A DNA stretch of 29,245 bases from Amphimedon queenslandica (GCF_000090795.2 NW_003546557.1:45403-74647); one strand, 5' to 3'; positions 1 through 16,149 are shown, numbered from the stretch's first letter. Numbers and translations: made by a program. The notes: a model not told the origin generated them from the sequence alone.

Positions 1-1075
1 GGCATAGAGTTATGATCCAGACACTAAAGGCTACATATAAAACTTTAGCCTTCCGTATAACAACAATAGTAAGTGATTCTAGCTCGAATAAAGTATCTTC
101 TTGTAGGCCATCTTGCCGTCTATACAGTAAGCATTGCTTTGTGGCCACAGGGGGCTTCCCCTTTTGGTCACATGCTTCTAAACATTCCTACCTACTGTTG
201 CTATGGCGTTGCTACAGAGATTTGAAAATTTCTTATGACGCGATATGACACCCCTTTTTGCCCAAAGATTCATTGAAATAAACACCCGTGTACGGTAGAT
301 TCTATCCGCCCACGCACCATAATTGACTGCCATTTTGGTTGGCAAGTTTGTTGAGGAAGTCAATGGAGGCACGAAGAAAATGCCTCACTTACCTGCTGTA
401 GCTCTATCAATAGCTAAAAAGTGCTTGTTATAAGAAAGAATAGCTACCTTTAAGCTTATCCTGTGAAAGATTTGGTCAAATTCGCTCCAGAATTCTTAAT
501 ACAGGTTTGTTTTTGTCGTCCCGTTTGCTCTCCATTGAAAGTTGCCAACCAAAATGGCGGCCGAAATTAATTTCATTGTAAACCACGCCTTACAACCGTA
601 ATAGTCTAGTGTTCCCACGCAAGCAATTCTCACTCTGGGTGGTCTATAAACAACAACAACAATTATTGTTTATTTTTCTGTTAATGATAGAGAGACTGAA
701 TGTCACTACATGATGGTCCATATTTACATTTAACTGATGATGTCAGGAGTCCCAAGTGTCACTCAATCTCTTCTCCATTGTCAAAATACAATGCTGGACT
801 CATTTATTATTCATAAATTTTACCACTGTAATAAGTCTATAGCATCTATGATTTTACTATAGACTATAATTGCTGTCATAGACTGCACAGAATGTTTCTA
901 TGTATAAAAATAGATATTATCTATGGCTTACAATTTTTGTGGAAATATGAGCTTTTTATAAAACAAAATTTTGTGAACAGTTTCGATTTCGACGATTTGT
1001 GCTTTGTGTCATTACTCATTCCGGTATTGTATTGACCGGTAATCCGGTTGGCTATTGGCGCTGGCGCAGGTAGAG
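1..1075. other. Upstream intergenic region of GTPase gene A
   Basis: No convincing gene was found here; the short open frames lack splice context or family resemblance. Two things stand out. A 17-bp inverted repeat (329-345 against 542-558) reads CCAAAATGGC in its right arm. That arm sits in a context like the YY1-type AAnATGGCGGC promoter motif (551-562). A GC-richer patch with CCGG motifs at about 1021-1067 lies directly before the start codon of gene A and is a plausible core promoter. The role of both is inference. Confidence 0.4.
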
Positions 1076-4000
1076 ATGGCTACGCTGGAATCAGAACCTG
1101 AGAGAGCTGTCGAGGCTTTCGAGAGTGATACCGGGTTAGTACCGAGCATGTATTACCGTATAACGTTATGGGTGAGCCAATTAACACCAGAAGTCTCTCA
1201 GCTCAACACAATCATCATTGTCTGCCAGTGTGGCCGGCAGCCATTTTGTCCGCTAAGTTTCCATCTAGCCTTTTGTCCTATTAGCCTAATTCTCCCTCCC
1301 TCTCCTACTCTAATTCTCCCTCTCTCTCTCTCTCGTCTATTTCCTTACTCTCTCTCATAATAATTTTCTTTTGTCTGTAATTGTTTTTGTGTTCACTTGG
1401 CCCATGCCAGACTTGTTCTTGGCATTCCATCAGGATGGTTTTTCTTCTCTCAGTTTGCTCTTATTGTTCCTGTTTATGTCCTGTAAAATTTTAATAATAA
1501 TAAATAATAATAATAATAATAATAAATTCCAAAGACTTGTGATCAAATTACCGTACGGGTAGTAAATTTCGAGGATATAAAGTTTCGTGTTTTAGTAAAA
1601 AGCTCTTAATTCTTTAATTTCAAGGGGGTTAAATTTCGTGTTTTTGCACGTGCACTTGCACTAAATCATTGATTTTCACATGCTGCGCATGCACAGTAAG
1701 CATTTCCATGGTTTTAATTTTGATGGTTAAGAAGTCACCCATGAAATCCACGAAATTAAATACCACACAGAATTTTATACCCATACGGTAGTTAAAATGC
1801 CACCTAATCCAACTTTTTGTCTGTGAAATTAATTTTTATCAATCAAGCGTTTTTGTTTGATGAAATTTTAGAGACTCTTAAGATTTTTGAATTTTAAAAT
1901 TTTATCATTGAAATTACAAGCAGTGTCCCATGATACAAACTGTCTCATAAAACCAGAATCTACTTTGTGTAAACAGAAATGACGAAAATTAATTTAACAA
2001 AAAATTAAGATTTAAAAAATTTTTTCATGTGTATAGATCTATTGCTTATTCTTACATATATACTAAACTAAACAAAATACTATAAATCCCACAAAAATAC
2101 ATGTAAGTTGTGACTGGCTACTGTATTGCAACGAGAGGTGTTGTAAAACCATGGGAATGATGGGAGACTAAACAAAAGTTCCAGTAGCAACATACAAGGA
2201 TAAAAGTGTTTTTATATAACAGTGATTAAAGTGTTTTTTTTAATTTAGGAATATCAACTTCTCAATGCAGCATACAAATGTAAGTTTTTTAAGTGAGTGA
2301 CTTTTTAATGTTGTCAAGTCAAATTTTATGGGTTTGAAGCTTTATTACGCATGATGGATCAAATTAATTTTTTGAGGGATTTTGCAAATTAAGTACTGAA
2401 AATCTGAAATAGGATAGAAATTTTGAGATTCATCGTGATCCATCACATCCATGACAATTTTAATGTTTAAATTTAACCACTATTGGAATGCTATACAGTT
2501 CAAATGGAACACCCAGACCTAATGATCAAACCAAAAGAAGGCTGAAAATGGTTTCCACAGCAAGGATAGCTTAATATATAAAAGGTTGTTCAGCTTCTTT
2601 TCAATCCAAAAATGTGCCATTTTACCACCAATTTGGGTGTGCATTAATTAAACTATTCATTGCATAAGGTCCATTATTTTATACATTTAAAAACCTTATA
2701 GTCTGTTCTATAATTTATATTTATTAGGTTCTTCAAGTATCTGAAGCTGTTAAAGAATCTCCTGTGATGAAACAAGATGATGCAGATGTGCATGCAAATC
2801 GCACTTACTTTGGGAGACTGTCTGGAAATATATTTTCTTCTGGCAAAAAATTTTTTAAATTTGTTTCAGAGGAAGCATATTTGATTGGAAACCAATTCAG
2901 TCATGGTAAATAAATATAAAATATTGTAATAATATATTAGTGTAAATGTGGAAATTTTCAACCTTTGACCAGCCACAAATGGTTTGGAATTTAATTTTAG
3001 CATGTAATGATCTACTATAGCTACCTACACTTGAACATTTGATCATAGAAATTTAATTCAGTTGGAAATTAAAACTTTGGTTAAAGCAAATGGTCAAAAT
3101 TTAAACCCATCAAAAATTTCTACATTTATGGTATTGTATCTAAATGCGAGAGACATGTTTAACTCATGAGAAATAATTTTTGATAGCATTTAGTACGACT
3201 CCAGAATTACCATCATCTATTAGCACAACTCCAGAATTCCCACAACCCATTAGCATCGCTACAGAACTACCACCATCTGTCATTGAAACTTGCCAAGTAA
3301 ATAAAATTCAACCATTCAAATTATTATTTTATTATTCAACTCCTAGCTTATTTTGGATACAATTAAAGAACCTGATAATAAATGGCTAAAAGAAACGGAG
3401 TACCTTTTGCAGAATAAGGTCCTCACTATTGGTGTGTTTGGACGTCACAAAGCTGGAAAGAGCTCATTATTGAATGCACTTCTTTATCATGAGTGAGGGA
3501 AAAATACACTAATCTCAAGGGTATATTTGTTTGATTTAATTTTCTAGAGCATTGTCAGTAGCTGTTACAAATGAAACAGCATTTATTTTAAGAATTCGTC
3601 ATAAGCCTATTAAGCATCATGAAAGCAGCTGTTTTGAAGATGCTGAAGTAAACTTTAAGTTTTGTTGATTGTAATTTATGTTGTAATTATGATGTAGCAA
3701 TTGTTATTAATGAAAAATGAAAAAATTAAAGGGCAACGAAATGTTCAAAACACAATTCGCAAAAAGAACACTGATATCAGACACAAGACTGCTGTAAGTA
3801 TATTCCTAAGATGTGAAATTTCATTTATTCTAAAGGAAATTGCAGTTGAGGAATTAGAAGCACATGTGCCCTTCCTATGTCGTTGCTCTACTGGTGATAT
3901 CAACATTGTGCTGTTAGATACACCTGGTTTATCTGAATCTAACGAGTTAGGGATATCTGAAGCATCAGAGTATCATTTAATGACTTGCTCTGCATATGTT

Positions 4001-7000
4001 TATGTAATATCATCTCAACAATTGGAGGATTCTATTGATACTGACTCACTGAGAGCTATTGTCTTGAGGGATCCAAGTAAGTGAGTGTATGTATAACTTG
4101 CTCACAAATGGGGGAGTCTAAATGATACAATTATTCAGTTAATCACATAATTGTGTAAGCCTATTGTATAATTGTAAATATCAACACTATGCGTCTTAAA
4201 TTTGAAGGTGTATTAATTGTTGCTAATTTCATTATCCAAAAATATGTCCACTAAATTTAATTTTTACCAGACAGGCAGACACCCATACATTTGGGCAAGC
4301 TAACTGCATTCTATGTTAGTACTTGCTAAAGTTTGTTTATAATGGTGCTGTTGAATTAATGAGTTCTCACCATAACTCAATGCACCATATCTCCATTAAT
4401 ACCATCAAGAGTGGATAAGGAGGAGGGGAGAGTGTCTAACTGCCCTATGCTGCTAGTGATATGTGCGCGTAGAAGTCTTTCACAGTTTGTTTAGCACCTT
4501 CTTTGACTGTTTAAACATCAACAGCCATGATAGTAAATGGGTGTGTTTTTAATAACCTATATGGTGCACCCACCCACACGTGTAGTCACGATGTTTCAAG
4601 AGGAAGAGTCAGAACTACACAATCCAGATGATCATGACTGTTACAACAGATTGAGAGCATCTAATCTTGATGAGCGCCATGCCACTACACCTAAGCGCCC
4701 TAAAGCATCAAGAAAGAGGACATGGGGCCAAGAGTCAGAAGCCTCTGCTCCAGTGAACTCAGATCTGTAATACTTCGTTTTTAAGATCAACAGCAGTTAA
4801 CAGCCCATCTCAAAAGTACATGTACCACATATTCTTTCACTTCTATTATTATCCTTACTCTTGATGTTGTGGGTCCCAAGGGACCAGACTAAAGGAGGAT
4901 GATCATTGATCAAGAGCTTTTCATGTGTCAATAACAAACATGGTTTGTGTGCTTGGAAACTACAAATCTCTTCAAAGTGGTACAAAGTGACTGGTACAAC
5001 AAGGTGAGGTCAAATTCTGCTTCCAAGGTCTCTGGTCCAGGCTCTTGCTGCTCAGTTCAGCAGCCATTTTTATATTACAGTTAAGTTAAGTACACACCCA
5101 ACTATAGCTTCAGTGCAGTTATCACTTATTGTGCTAAATAAGGTATGCGGGAATGTACAAATAATAACCATGAAACTTCTACGCGCACATATCACTAGCA
5201 GCATAGGGCAGTTAGACACTCTCCCCTCCTCCTTATCCACTCTTGATACCATTATATATATAGTTTTATGGCCAGACTACATCCATCACAAAATACAAGC
5301 AAAAATAAATCCTCCCATGGAAACACAATATTTATCACCTCAAAAATTTAGATGCATACGGTATACCATATGCGTCTGTTAATTTTGTGGTTAACTTGGT
5401 TTGCGGTTTAAATTTTTGCAGTTTTGACAGTTATTGTAGCATTACGTACTGTGGTCATGCATGAATTATTTTACAGATCTAAATTTTGTGCTTTTGGTTT
5501 GTTTGCAAACTTGCAAAATTTAATATTTGTGGAGAACTGAGTTCTCCACAAATATTATTAGCTGTACAGTATATTATAACTATAAACTACCATTTTGTCT
5601 AACCAATCCTTGTGTTTAGATGCATTTGAAGAAAGACGAATCATTATTGCTATAACAAGACTTGATGAGTTTGATATAAAAACCTCAGGTTCAGACAGTG
5701 AAGATCATGATTCAAGTTCTGGGAATGATGAAGAAATCCTCAAGCGTATTGAGAGCATAAAGGAGGTCATCCAGCGACAGTGCAAGTGTTTAGACGTGCT
5801 TATCCCAGATGATTGCATTATACCTCTGTGTGCTGCTGGAGCTTTTAAGGCAAGGAAAGAGAAACTAGGAGGAAAGCCAGTAAAGAGGAGTAAAGAAATG
5901 AGAAAGCTGATGTTAGAGTTGGAAGTATCTACTGCAGAAGAAATGGAAATAGTTAGTCAAATACTGTCATTGGAAGAAAAGTAAGTTAATTACCACGAAT
6001 TTGTTTAAGTGCATGTATCTTGCTTCGTGATGCAGGCTTATTGAAATTGCTGGTAATTCTCATTATCTATGGCACTACAGTATTGTGAGGGATTGTACTA
6101 GATACTGTGATCAAGCTATGGAAAAACTGGATGAAATTAAGGAAGGCTTTGTGCGACTTGAAAATAGTTAGTATTTTCTATAAATTAGATATGAATGTAA
6201 TTCTAATAGAGTATAATGGTAAAGTAAAGAAAAAAGAGGATATCATGAATGAATTTAAAAAAGTGGCAATGGATTTAAAATCTAACTATGATAAAGGGTC
6301 CAAATTATGTTCAGAATTAGAAACTGCTTATGATAAAGATTTAAAGGTGTTGTCAATTTCTTAGCTGTTTCTTTCATGCAGTTGATATACTTTTAGAAAA
6401 ATAATGGTAAAATCAATGAGGTGTCCAAATTACACTCAAAAACTTTTGAGAAATTTCGATCAGACATTGAAAAAGAGGGAGATATTACCACTCAACAGTT
6501 CAACTCAAGTTTGTCCATGCATTTTTGTTGTATTGTAAACTTCATGCTGCATAAATAATGTGTCAGTCTATATTTGTTGTATCATTGTAGGGGCTGAACA
6601 AATAATTGAAAATGAAAACGAGTCATTGATAAATGATCTAAAAGATCTTCCGTTTAGAGAAGTGGATGCAGCTGTTTGCAATTCAGTGTATCAAATAGGT
6701 ACTATTAGACAACAATTAGGACATTGCCTGGCCTCATACTGCGATACTGCTGCTTCTACATGTGGTAAGAACAAGTTTTTAAATAGCTTGATTGCTTTTT
6801 GCAATTTGTAGAGGATCTTCATTTACAGGAAAATTTCATTATTTCTGAATCTATTAGTGACAGAGGAATAGCAGTCGATAGGTAAGGATTAATTTTATTC
6901 CTTTGTGTTTAATTTGTTGCTGTTTATATAGCCCAGATCTCAAGTTAAGCGATTTACTTGAACAAAGCAAAGTGTAAAAAAATATAATTTTAGCTATAGT

Positions 7001-7658
7001 ATTGTTGTTTTTAATCATAATTATAGGCACTATAAATTTTTTGACAAAATCAAAAAATTTTTTAAGAAGTAAATATTTAAAATATCTATAGCTCTAATTG
7101 TTTAATTTTTTATAGAATTTTTGTTGCTGAAGATGATCCAGATCGCATCTTAATGTATGTCATTATACATTATGGTGTATTATTTTTAATGCCTAAATTT
7201 ATTTGAAGGAAACCAGAAATTCAAGCTTTCATTTTAGAATTAGAAGAACGCTTCATGGCCGGATGTCATGAATTTTTTCAGAAGATTAAACCAACAATAA
7301 TAGAGGTATTATAATGTTACAATGAGTGTTATTACCTCTTTTTTCCCAAAACAATAGAGCTATTTAAAACAGCACAGAAAAATTGCTGAGGAACACATAG
7401 CTGAGGTGAGGCGACAGTATTCAGAACAGAGAAAGAAAATGGATGCTAAAGTTACAGCAGTAAGTAAAAACAATAATGCATGTAACAAATTAATTTTATG
7501 CAATCTAGTGGAGGAAAAAAGCTGAACATAATCAAGATAAGGCAAAGTCTCATTCTGATTTGATTGATAATCTCGAAAAACAGAAGATACATCTTTTATC
7601 TTTAGCTAAAGAGCACCATGGAATTTCCTTGTTCTCTAAACATTTACAAAATGAATAG
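1076..7658 (+). CDS. Dynamin-superfamily GTPase, copy A (19 exons, 791 aa)
   Basis: Predicted large GTPase. Exons: 1076-1134, 2249-2279, 2728-2905, 3187-3296, 3347-3492, 3548-3647, 3698-3793, 3836-4076, 5620-5980, 6036-6166, 6210-6346, 6397-6508, 6591-6764, 6812-6881, 6932-6973, 7116-7154, 7209-7305, 7358-7459, 7509-7658. All phases join and end at TAG. The GTPase signature is complete: P-loop GRHKAGKS (about residues 158-165), a G2 threonine near 185, DTPG at 268-271, TRLD as G4 at 333-336, and LCAAGA as a G5 candidate near 390. This pattern fits Dynamin_N-type proteins better than IMAP or Ras types. A short repeat based on TTPELP lies before the G domain and an acidic Ser/Asp insert follows G4. 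The rest is charged and helical, with no transmembrane segment. The ATG at 1076 was chosen because exon 1 matches the plan of copy B. Substrate and membrane target are unknown. Confidence 0.8.
1135..2248 (+). other. Intron 1 of GTPase gene A
   Basis: A 1.1-kb intron starting GTTAGT and ending TTTAG. It begins with a pyrimidine-rich stretch (about 1285-1360, mostly TCTCCC and CTCTCT) and holds a short AAT microsatellite (about 1495-1526). An imperfect inverted sequence around CCGTACGGGTA (about 1549-1560) is partly mirrored by CCCATACGGTA near 1780. I see no coding sequence in it. Confidence 0.5.
4404..5247. mobile_element. Non-autonomous TIR DNA transposon (844 bp) in an intron of gene A
   Basis: Positions 4404-4475 and 5176-5247 are perfect inverted complements over 72 bp, beginning ATCAAGAGTGGATAAGG. 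Both ends are flanked by ACC (4401-4403 and 5248-5250), a possible 3-bp target duplication. The equivalent intron of copy B (9795-10104) lacks the element, so it inserted after, or was lost since, the gene duplication. The interior has only short open frames (for example 4537-4770) with no recognisable transposase, which suggests a MITE-like or internally deleted element. The superfamily is not identified. Confidence 0.85.
5521..5557. repeat. Perfect 37-nt palindrome in intron 8 of gene A
   Basis: Two 18-nt arms (5521-5538 and 5540-5557) are exact complements around a single central base, with core GTGGAGAACT. It lies just upstream of exon 9 in a block of about 200 bp that copy B does not have, so it may be part of a second small insertion. 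Confidence 0.8.
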
Positions 7659-8024
7659 TATCATGTCAGTGTGGACTTTTGCTTACTTGTAGTATTATTT
7701 TTTTAGAACAAACTAGTGATAATAGTTTAAGCATCAGTTTTCAGTCTTGATTTGTTAATGCCATTATAATTTCAGCTAAAAATTAATTTATAAAGAATAT
7801 TATTAAATTGTGTTGTAAACAAATGATGTGACCAGTCATTATTCATAGACTAGCTCAGTATTTTACTATCACTACTATCAAAGTAATAGGTCTTATTGCA
7901 TCTTTCACACACACAACACAAAAATACTGTCGTATAATCTAAAAAGGCTGTGGTCTACCTAAGTAAAATTATGTGCCTATATCAAAATACATCGGGTATA
8001 CTCCCCTCTACTTTTATTAATTAA
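7659..8024. other. Intergenic spacer between GTPase copies A and B
   Basis: This stretch holds the 3' flank of copy A and the promoter and 5' leader of copy B. It is AT-rich with no long open frame. No canonical AATAAA was spotted close to the copy A stop codon. Confidence 0.5.
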
Positions 8025-11000
8025 ATGGCTGAAAGTCCCTCGGATAATACAGAACTAAATGTGCCCGGTATAGACAGCAAGGATGATGAGAATGATACTA
8101 GATCTAGATCTAGGTTAGTTTATTTCTGCACCCGCCCAATCATTGATTGTGAGGCATAATGGACACCTCACTCGTGCATCTTGTAAGTCAATTAGCTTAG
8201 TCATAGAAAGAGACTTTTTAGTCTGTTACAGTGGTTGCTAGCAACAAGTTACCTGATTGTGAGATACTATAAAATGCATTTAATAATACAAATAAGACCT
8301 GGAATAGTCTGGTTTCCTGGTGGTGCCAATATGCCAAACACATATTGTATCTGCGGCATTTTGTGGTTTTGTGGGTTTTGCTATTTTAGTGTTGTATATT
8401 GTTGATAATAAAGTGTTATTTTCAAATGTAGGCTGAGCAATGAATCATCAACACAGAACACAGATGTAAGTTAATCCTTTCTGTTCTCAGGCAAAATTTT
8501 GCCAAAATTGAAAAGGAGAGAATTCTCCATTTTAAAAATATTTTTTTTCTGATGCATATTATACATGTGTAGAAAGTTTAAGCTGATTCCAATGGAAATT
8601 AAAATAATTTTTGTTTACTTTGTTAGTGGAAAGTTAGAATTTACGTTGCATTTTACTGATCATGTGTTTGGCATTACTTAGGATTCTGATGATGTTGAAG
8701 TGTCTGAAGTTTTGAAACATCATCCTGAGGATAATAATGCATCAAATAAAAATCCTGGCTACTTTGCAAGACTCTTAACTGGTAATGTGATTACTTCTAA
8801 ATGTTCCAGCATTATTAAATCAATTGCAGAAGGAGCACAACACATTGGACACAAAGCTATTTAAAGTCAGTATGGTAGAAATACAGTATATGAGAGATAC
8901 ATTATGCATCTTAAATGAGAGAGAAATAACAAATATTATTTTAATAGCTTATTATCAAGAAAGCAGCACTGCTCAGTTACCATCATCCATCACTGAGACC
9001 AGCCAAGTACAGTTATGTAGCTAGCATATTTAAATTAATGATTCTTTAGCTTATTTTGAATACTCTTAGAAAATGTAATGGCCAAAATAATATTCTTCTT
9101 CAAGGGAAATGGTTGGATGAAACGGAGTACCTTTTACAAAATAAGGTCCTCACTATTGGTGTGTTTGGACGTCACAAAGCTGGAAAAAGTACATTATTGA
9201 ATGCACTCCTTCATCATGAGTGAGCATGAGGAATATATTATTTCAATTGATTTAATTTCCTATATAGAGTATTGTCAGTAGCTGATACAAATGAAACATC
9301 TTTTATTTTAAGAATTTGCCACAAGCCCACCAGTCATCATGGAAGCAGTTGCTTTGAAAATACTGAAGTACATTTTGATTATTTTTTGTAATTGATAATG
9401 TCAGTATAATGTAGCAATTTTTATCAATGAAAAACAAAGAAATTAAAGGACGTCGAAACATTCGAAAAGCAATTCACAAAAGGAACACTGAAATCAGAGA
9501 CAAAGCTGCAATAAGTACATCCTTAAGACATGAAATTTCATTTTATTCTATAGGAAATTGGTGTTGATGAAGTAGTTGCACATGTTCCCTTCCTATGTCG
9601 TTGTGCCACTGGTGATATTAACATTGTGCTGTTAGATACTCCTGGTTTATCTGAGTCAGATAAGTTAGGAATATCTGAAGCATCAGAGCATCAATTGATG
9701 ACCTGCTCAGCATACGTTTATGTAATATCATCTCAACAATTGGAGGATTCTATTGATACTGATTCACTGAGAGCTATTGTCATGAGAGACCCAAGTAAGT
9801 GACTAATACCTAGCGTATGTGTCTTAATTTTCAAGGTGTATTAATTTTTTTGTTTTTTATTATAATTTCGTTAAAACAAATCCATGGAAATTAATTTTAA
9901 CCCCCTTTTTACCAGAGTACCAGATACCCATATGTTCAGGACTGCTAACTATTATCTCCACATCACATCTCATGGCCAGGCTATAGCCATCATAAAATTT
10001 TATACCAGTGAAATGAATTTATCACCTCAAAAATTAAGACACATATGATATGCTTTATAACTGTAAAGCATATATCATTTTGTCTAACCAATTCTTTTGT
10101 TTAGATGCATTTGAAGAAAGACGAATCCTTATTGCTGTAACAAGGCTTGATCTTTATAATACAAAACCCAAAGATGAATCTGATCCTGATTCAGACAGTG
10201 ATGATGAATCAAGTCCTGGCATTGATGAAGAAGAGATCATTAAGCGTATTGAAAGCATAAAAGAGGTCATCCAGCGACAGTGCAAGTGTTTAGGCGTACC
10301 TATTCCAGGTGATTGCATTATACCTTTGTGTACTACCAGAGCTCTTAAGGCAAGGAAAAAAATAATAAAAGTAACGAGTAAAAAGCCAATTGAAGAGTCA
10401 AAATTATCAACTGCTGAAGGGCGGGAAAGAGTTAGTCAAGTACCATTATTGGAAAAAAAGTAAGCTAATTACCACTATGTAGTTTGTCATTATTTTATCT
10501 GTCTTTAGACTTATTGAAATTGCTGGTAATTCTCATTACTTATGGCACTACAATATTGTGAGGGATTGCACTAGATACTTGGATCAAGCTATGGAAAAAC
10601 TGGATGAAACTAAGAAAGGCTTTGTGAAAGTCGAAAAGAGTTAGTATTTTCTATAAATTAGATATAAATGTAATTCTAATAGAGTTTACTGGTAAAGTAA
10701 AGGTAAAAGAGGATATCATGAATGACTGTAAAAAAATAGACGAGACTTTAATATCCAACTACAAGCACGGGTCCAAATTTTGCTCAGAATTAGAAGCTGC
10801 TTATGATAAAGATTTAAAGGTGTTGTCAATATCTTATCAGTTTCTTTCAGTCGATAGCTTTTAGGAAAATTTTAGTAAAATTGACAAGGTGTCCAGATCA
10901 CACTTAGAAATTTTTCAGAAGTTTCGAACAGACCTTGAAAGTAGGAGAAGTGTTACAACTGAACAGTTTAACTCAGGTTTGTCTACACACTTTTGTTGTA

Positions 11001-11888
11001 TTGAAAACTTTATGATGCATAAATAATGTGTCAGTTANNNNNNNNNNTTTTGCAATTTATAGAGGATCCTCATTTGCAGAAAAATGCCATTATTTCTGAA
11101 TCTATCAGTGACAGTGGAAAAGCAGTCGATAGGTAAGGATTAATTTTATTCCTTTGTGTTTAATTTGTTGCTGTTTATGTAGCCCACATCTTAAGTTAAG
11201 TGACTTACTTGAACAAAGCAAAGTGTAAGGAATATTTTATTTTAGCTATAGTATTGTTGTTTTCAATCATAATTATAGGCACTATAATTTTTTTGACAGA
11301 ATCAAAAATTTTTTTAAGAAGTGAATATTAAATATTTATAGCTCTAATAATTTTTTATAGTTTTTTTGTTGCTCCAGATGATCCAAATCACAACTTATCG
11401 TATGTCATTATGCATTATGGTGTATTATTTTTAATTTGTTTGAAGGAAATCAGAAATTGATGCTTTCCTTAAGGAATTAGAAAAACACTTCCTCTCAGAA
11501 TGTCATAATTATTTTCAAAAGATTAAACCAAAGATAGTAGAGGTATGATGCTATGATGTGTGTTATTACTTTTTCTTTCTCAACATTAGGGCTATTTAAA
11601 ACAGCACAGAGAAATTGCCGAAGAACATATAGCTGAAGTGGAACAACATTATTTTGAAAAGAAAGGAGCAATGGATGCTCAAGTTAAAGCAGTAAGTAAC
11701 AACCATACATGTGAATAAATTAATTGTATACAATGTAGTGGAGGAGACAAGCTAGATTTAATAAGAAAATGATGAAGTCTCATTCTGATTTAATTGATAA
11801 TCTGGAGAAACAGAAGAAACATCTTTTATCTTTAGCTGAAAGGCACCATGGAATTTCTTTGTTTTCCAAACATTTACAAGATGAATAG
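8025..11888 (+). CDS. Dynamin-superfamily GTPase, copy B (decaying paralogue, one exon in an assembly gap)
   Basis: Tandem paralogue of copy A. Exons: 8025-8113, 8432-8465, 8682-8781, 8948-9006, 9050-9219, 9268-9367, 9415-9510, 9554-9794, 10105-10459, 10509-10639, 10683-10819, 10865-10976, (exon 13 missing in the gap), 11063-11132, 11183-11224, 11361-11399, 11446-11542, 11590-11691, 11739-11888. It keeps GRHKAGKS, DTPG and TRLD. Three oddities: the intron after exon 7 begins AT instead of GT; exon 3 stops about 26 codons earlier than in copy A, with the homologous codons now inside the intron and ending in TAA; and a 10-N gap replaces the exon matching copy A 6591-6764. If an AT-AG intron is spliced, the frame stays open for about 765 codons. 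If it is not, translation stops soon after exon 7. It may be a pseudogene. Confidence 0.7.
11038..11047. other. Assembly gap (10 N)
   Basis: By alignment with copy A, the gap hides about 230 bp containing exon 13 (174 nt in copy A). Flanking exons 12 and 14 are in compatible phase, so a normal exon 13 would keep the frame open. Confidence 0.95.
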
Positions 11889-12053
11889 TGTGTCAATGTT
11901 TTAGAATAGAATGATCTTTTTAGTATTATTGTTATAGAACAAAAATAGTGATAATTATTAATATACCAAATTTTTGTGTTAAAAATCACCTTAGCTGCTG
12001 TGAGCTCCACCTATTGAGGAAGTGATTCAAGTGATGCTGTAAAAGAACACTAA

Positions 12054-12059
12054 AATAAA
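12054..12059 (+). terminator. Candidate polyadenylation signal of GTPase copy B
   Basis: A canonical AATAAA lies about 165 bp after the copy B stop codon and before gene C. Assigned by position only. Confidence 0.4.
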
Positions 12060-12155
12060 TCTTGTGTTGTATTACAACTTTCCTTTGCTGTGGTAAGCAA
12101 ACTCTTTAGTTTATTAACAGCCCGAGCCTTACAAGTTCCACTAATACCTGTACCA

Positions 12156-15809
<3,654 letters not shown>

Positions 15810-16149
15810 CAAAAAAGAACTAGACACTCTACTTATTATTATTATAATTATATTATTTTTGCTATTCACTTCATTTTTATAATAGTATGTTTATTACACT
15901 TCTCTGTTCTTTTCCCCATCATCTTTTTCTCCCTCTATTTCTCCATTTCTTTGTGTACAAAACTGTTCACTGCATTCTCTTTGTATACTTTTACTATTAT
16001 TTTAAGATAGAAAATATCAACCTTATTATTAAAAATTTTAATAATAAAGTTAATGCACACAATATTACAATAAAATAAGAATAATATATAATAATGTTTA
16101 GGGACAAAACCAGAAGTTAAAATAGAAAAAAGTACAAAATAATTTTCTA
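15810..16149. other. Convergent spacer between gene C and receptor D1
   Basis: AT-rich 3' flanks of two convergent genes. AATAAA occurs on the + strand around 16041 and 16071, either of which could end gene C transcripts. No coding signal seen. Confidence 0.5.

Noticed and set aside
12..372. Small open frames at the left edge
   Set aside because: No splice context, no recognisable domain and no matching partner elsewhere in the window.
3347..5980. IMAP, Ras or GBP-type GTPase
   Set aside because: P-loop context, the DTPG with flanking sequence and TRLD fit dynamin-type proteins better; the assignment is still by eye.
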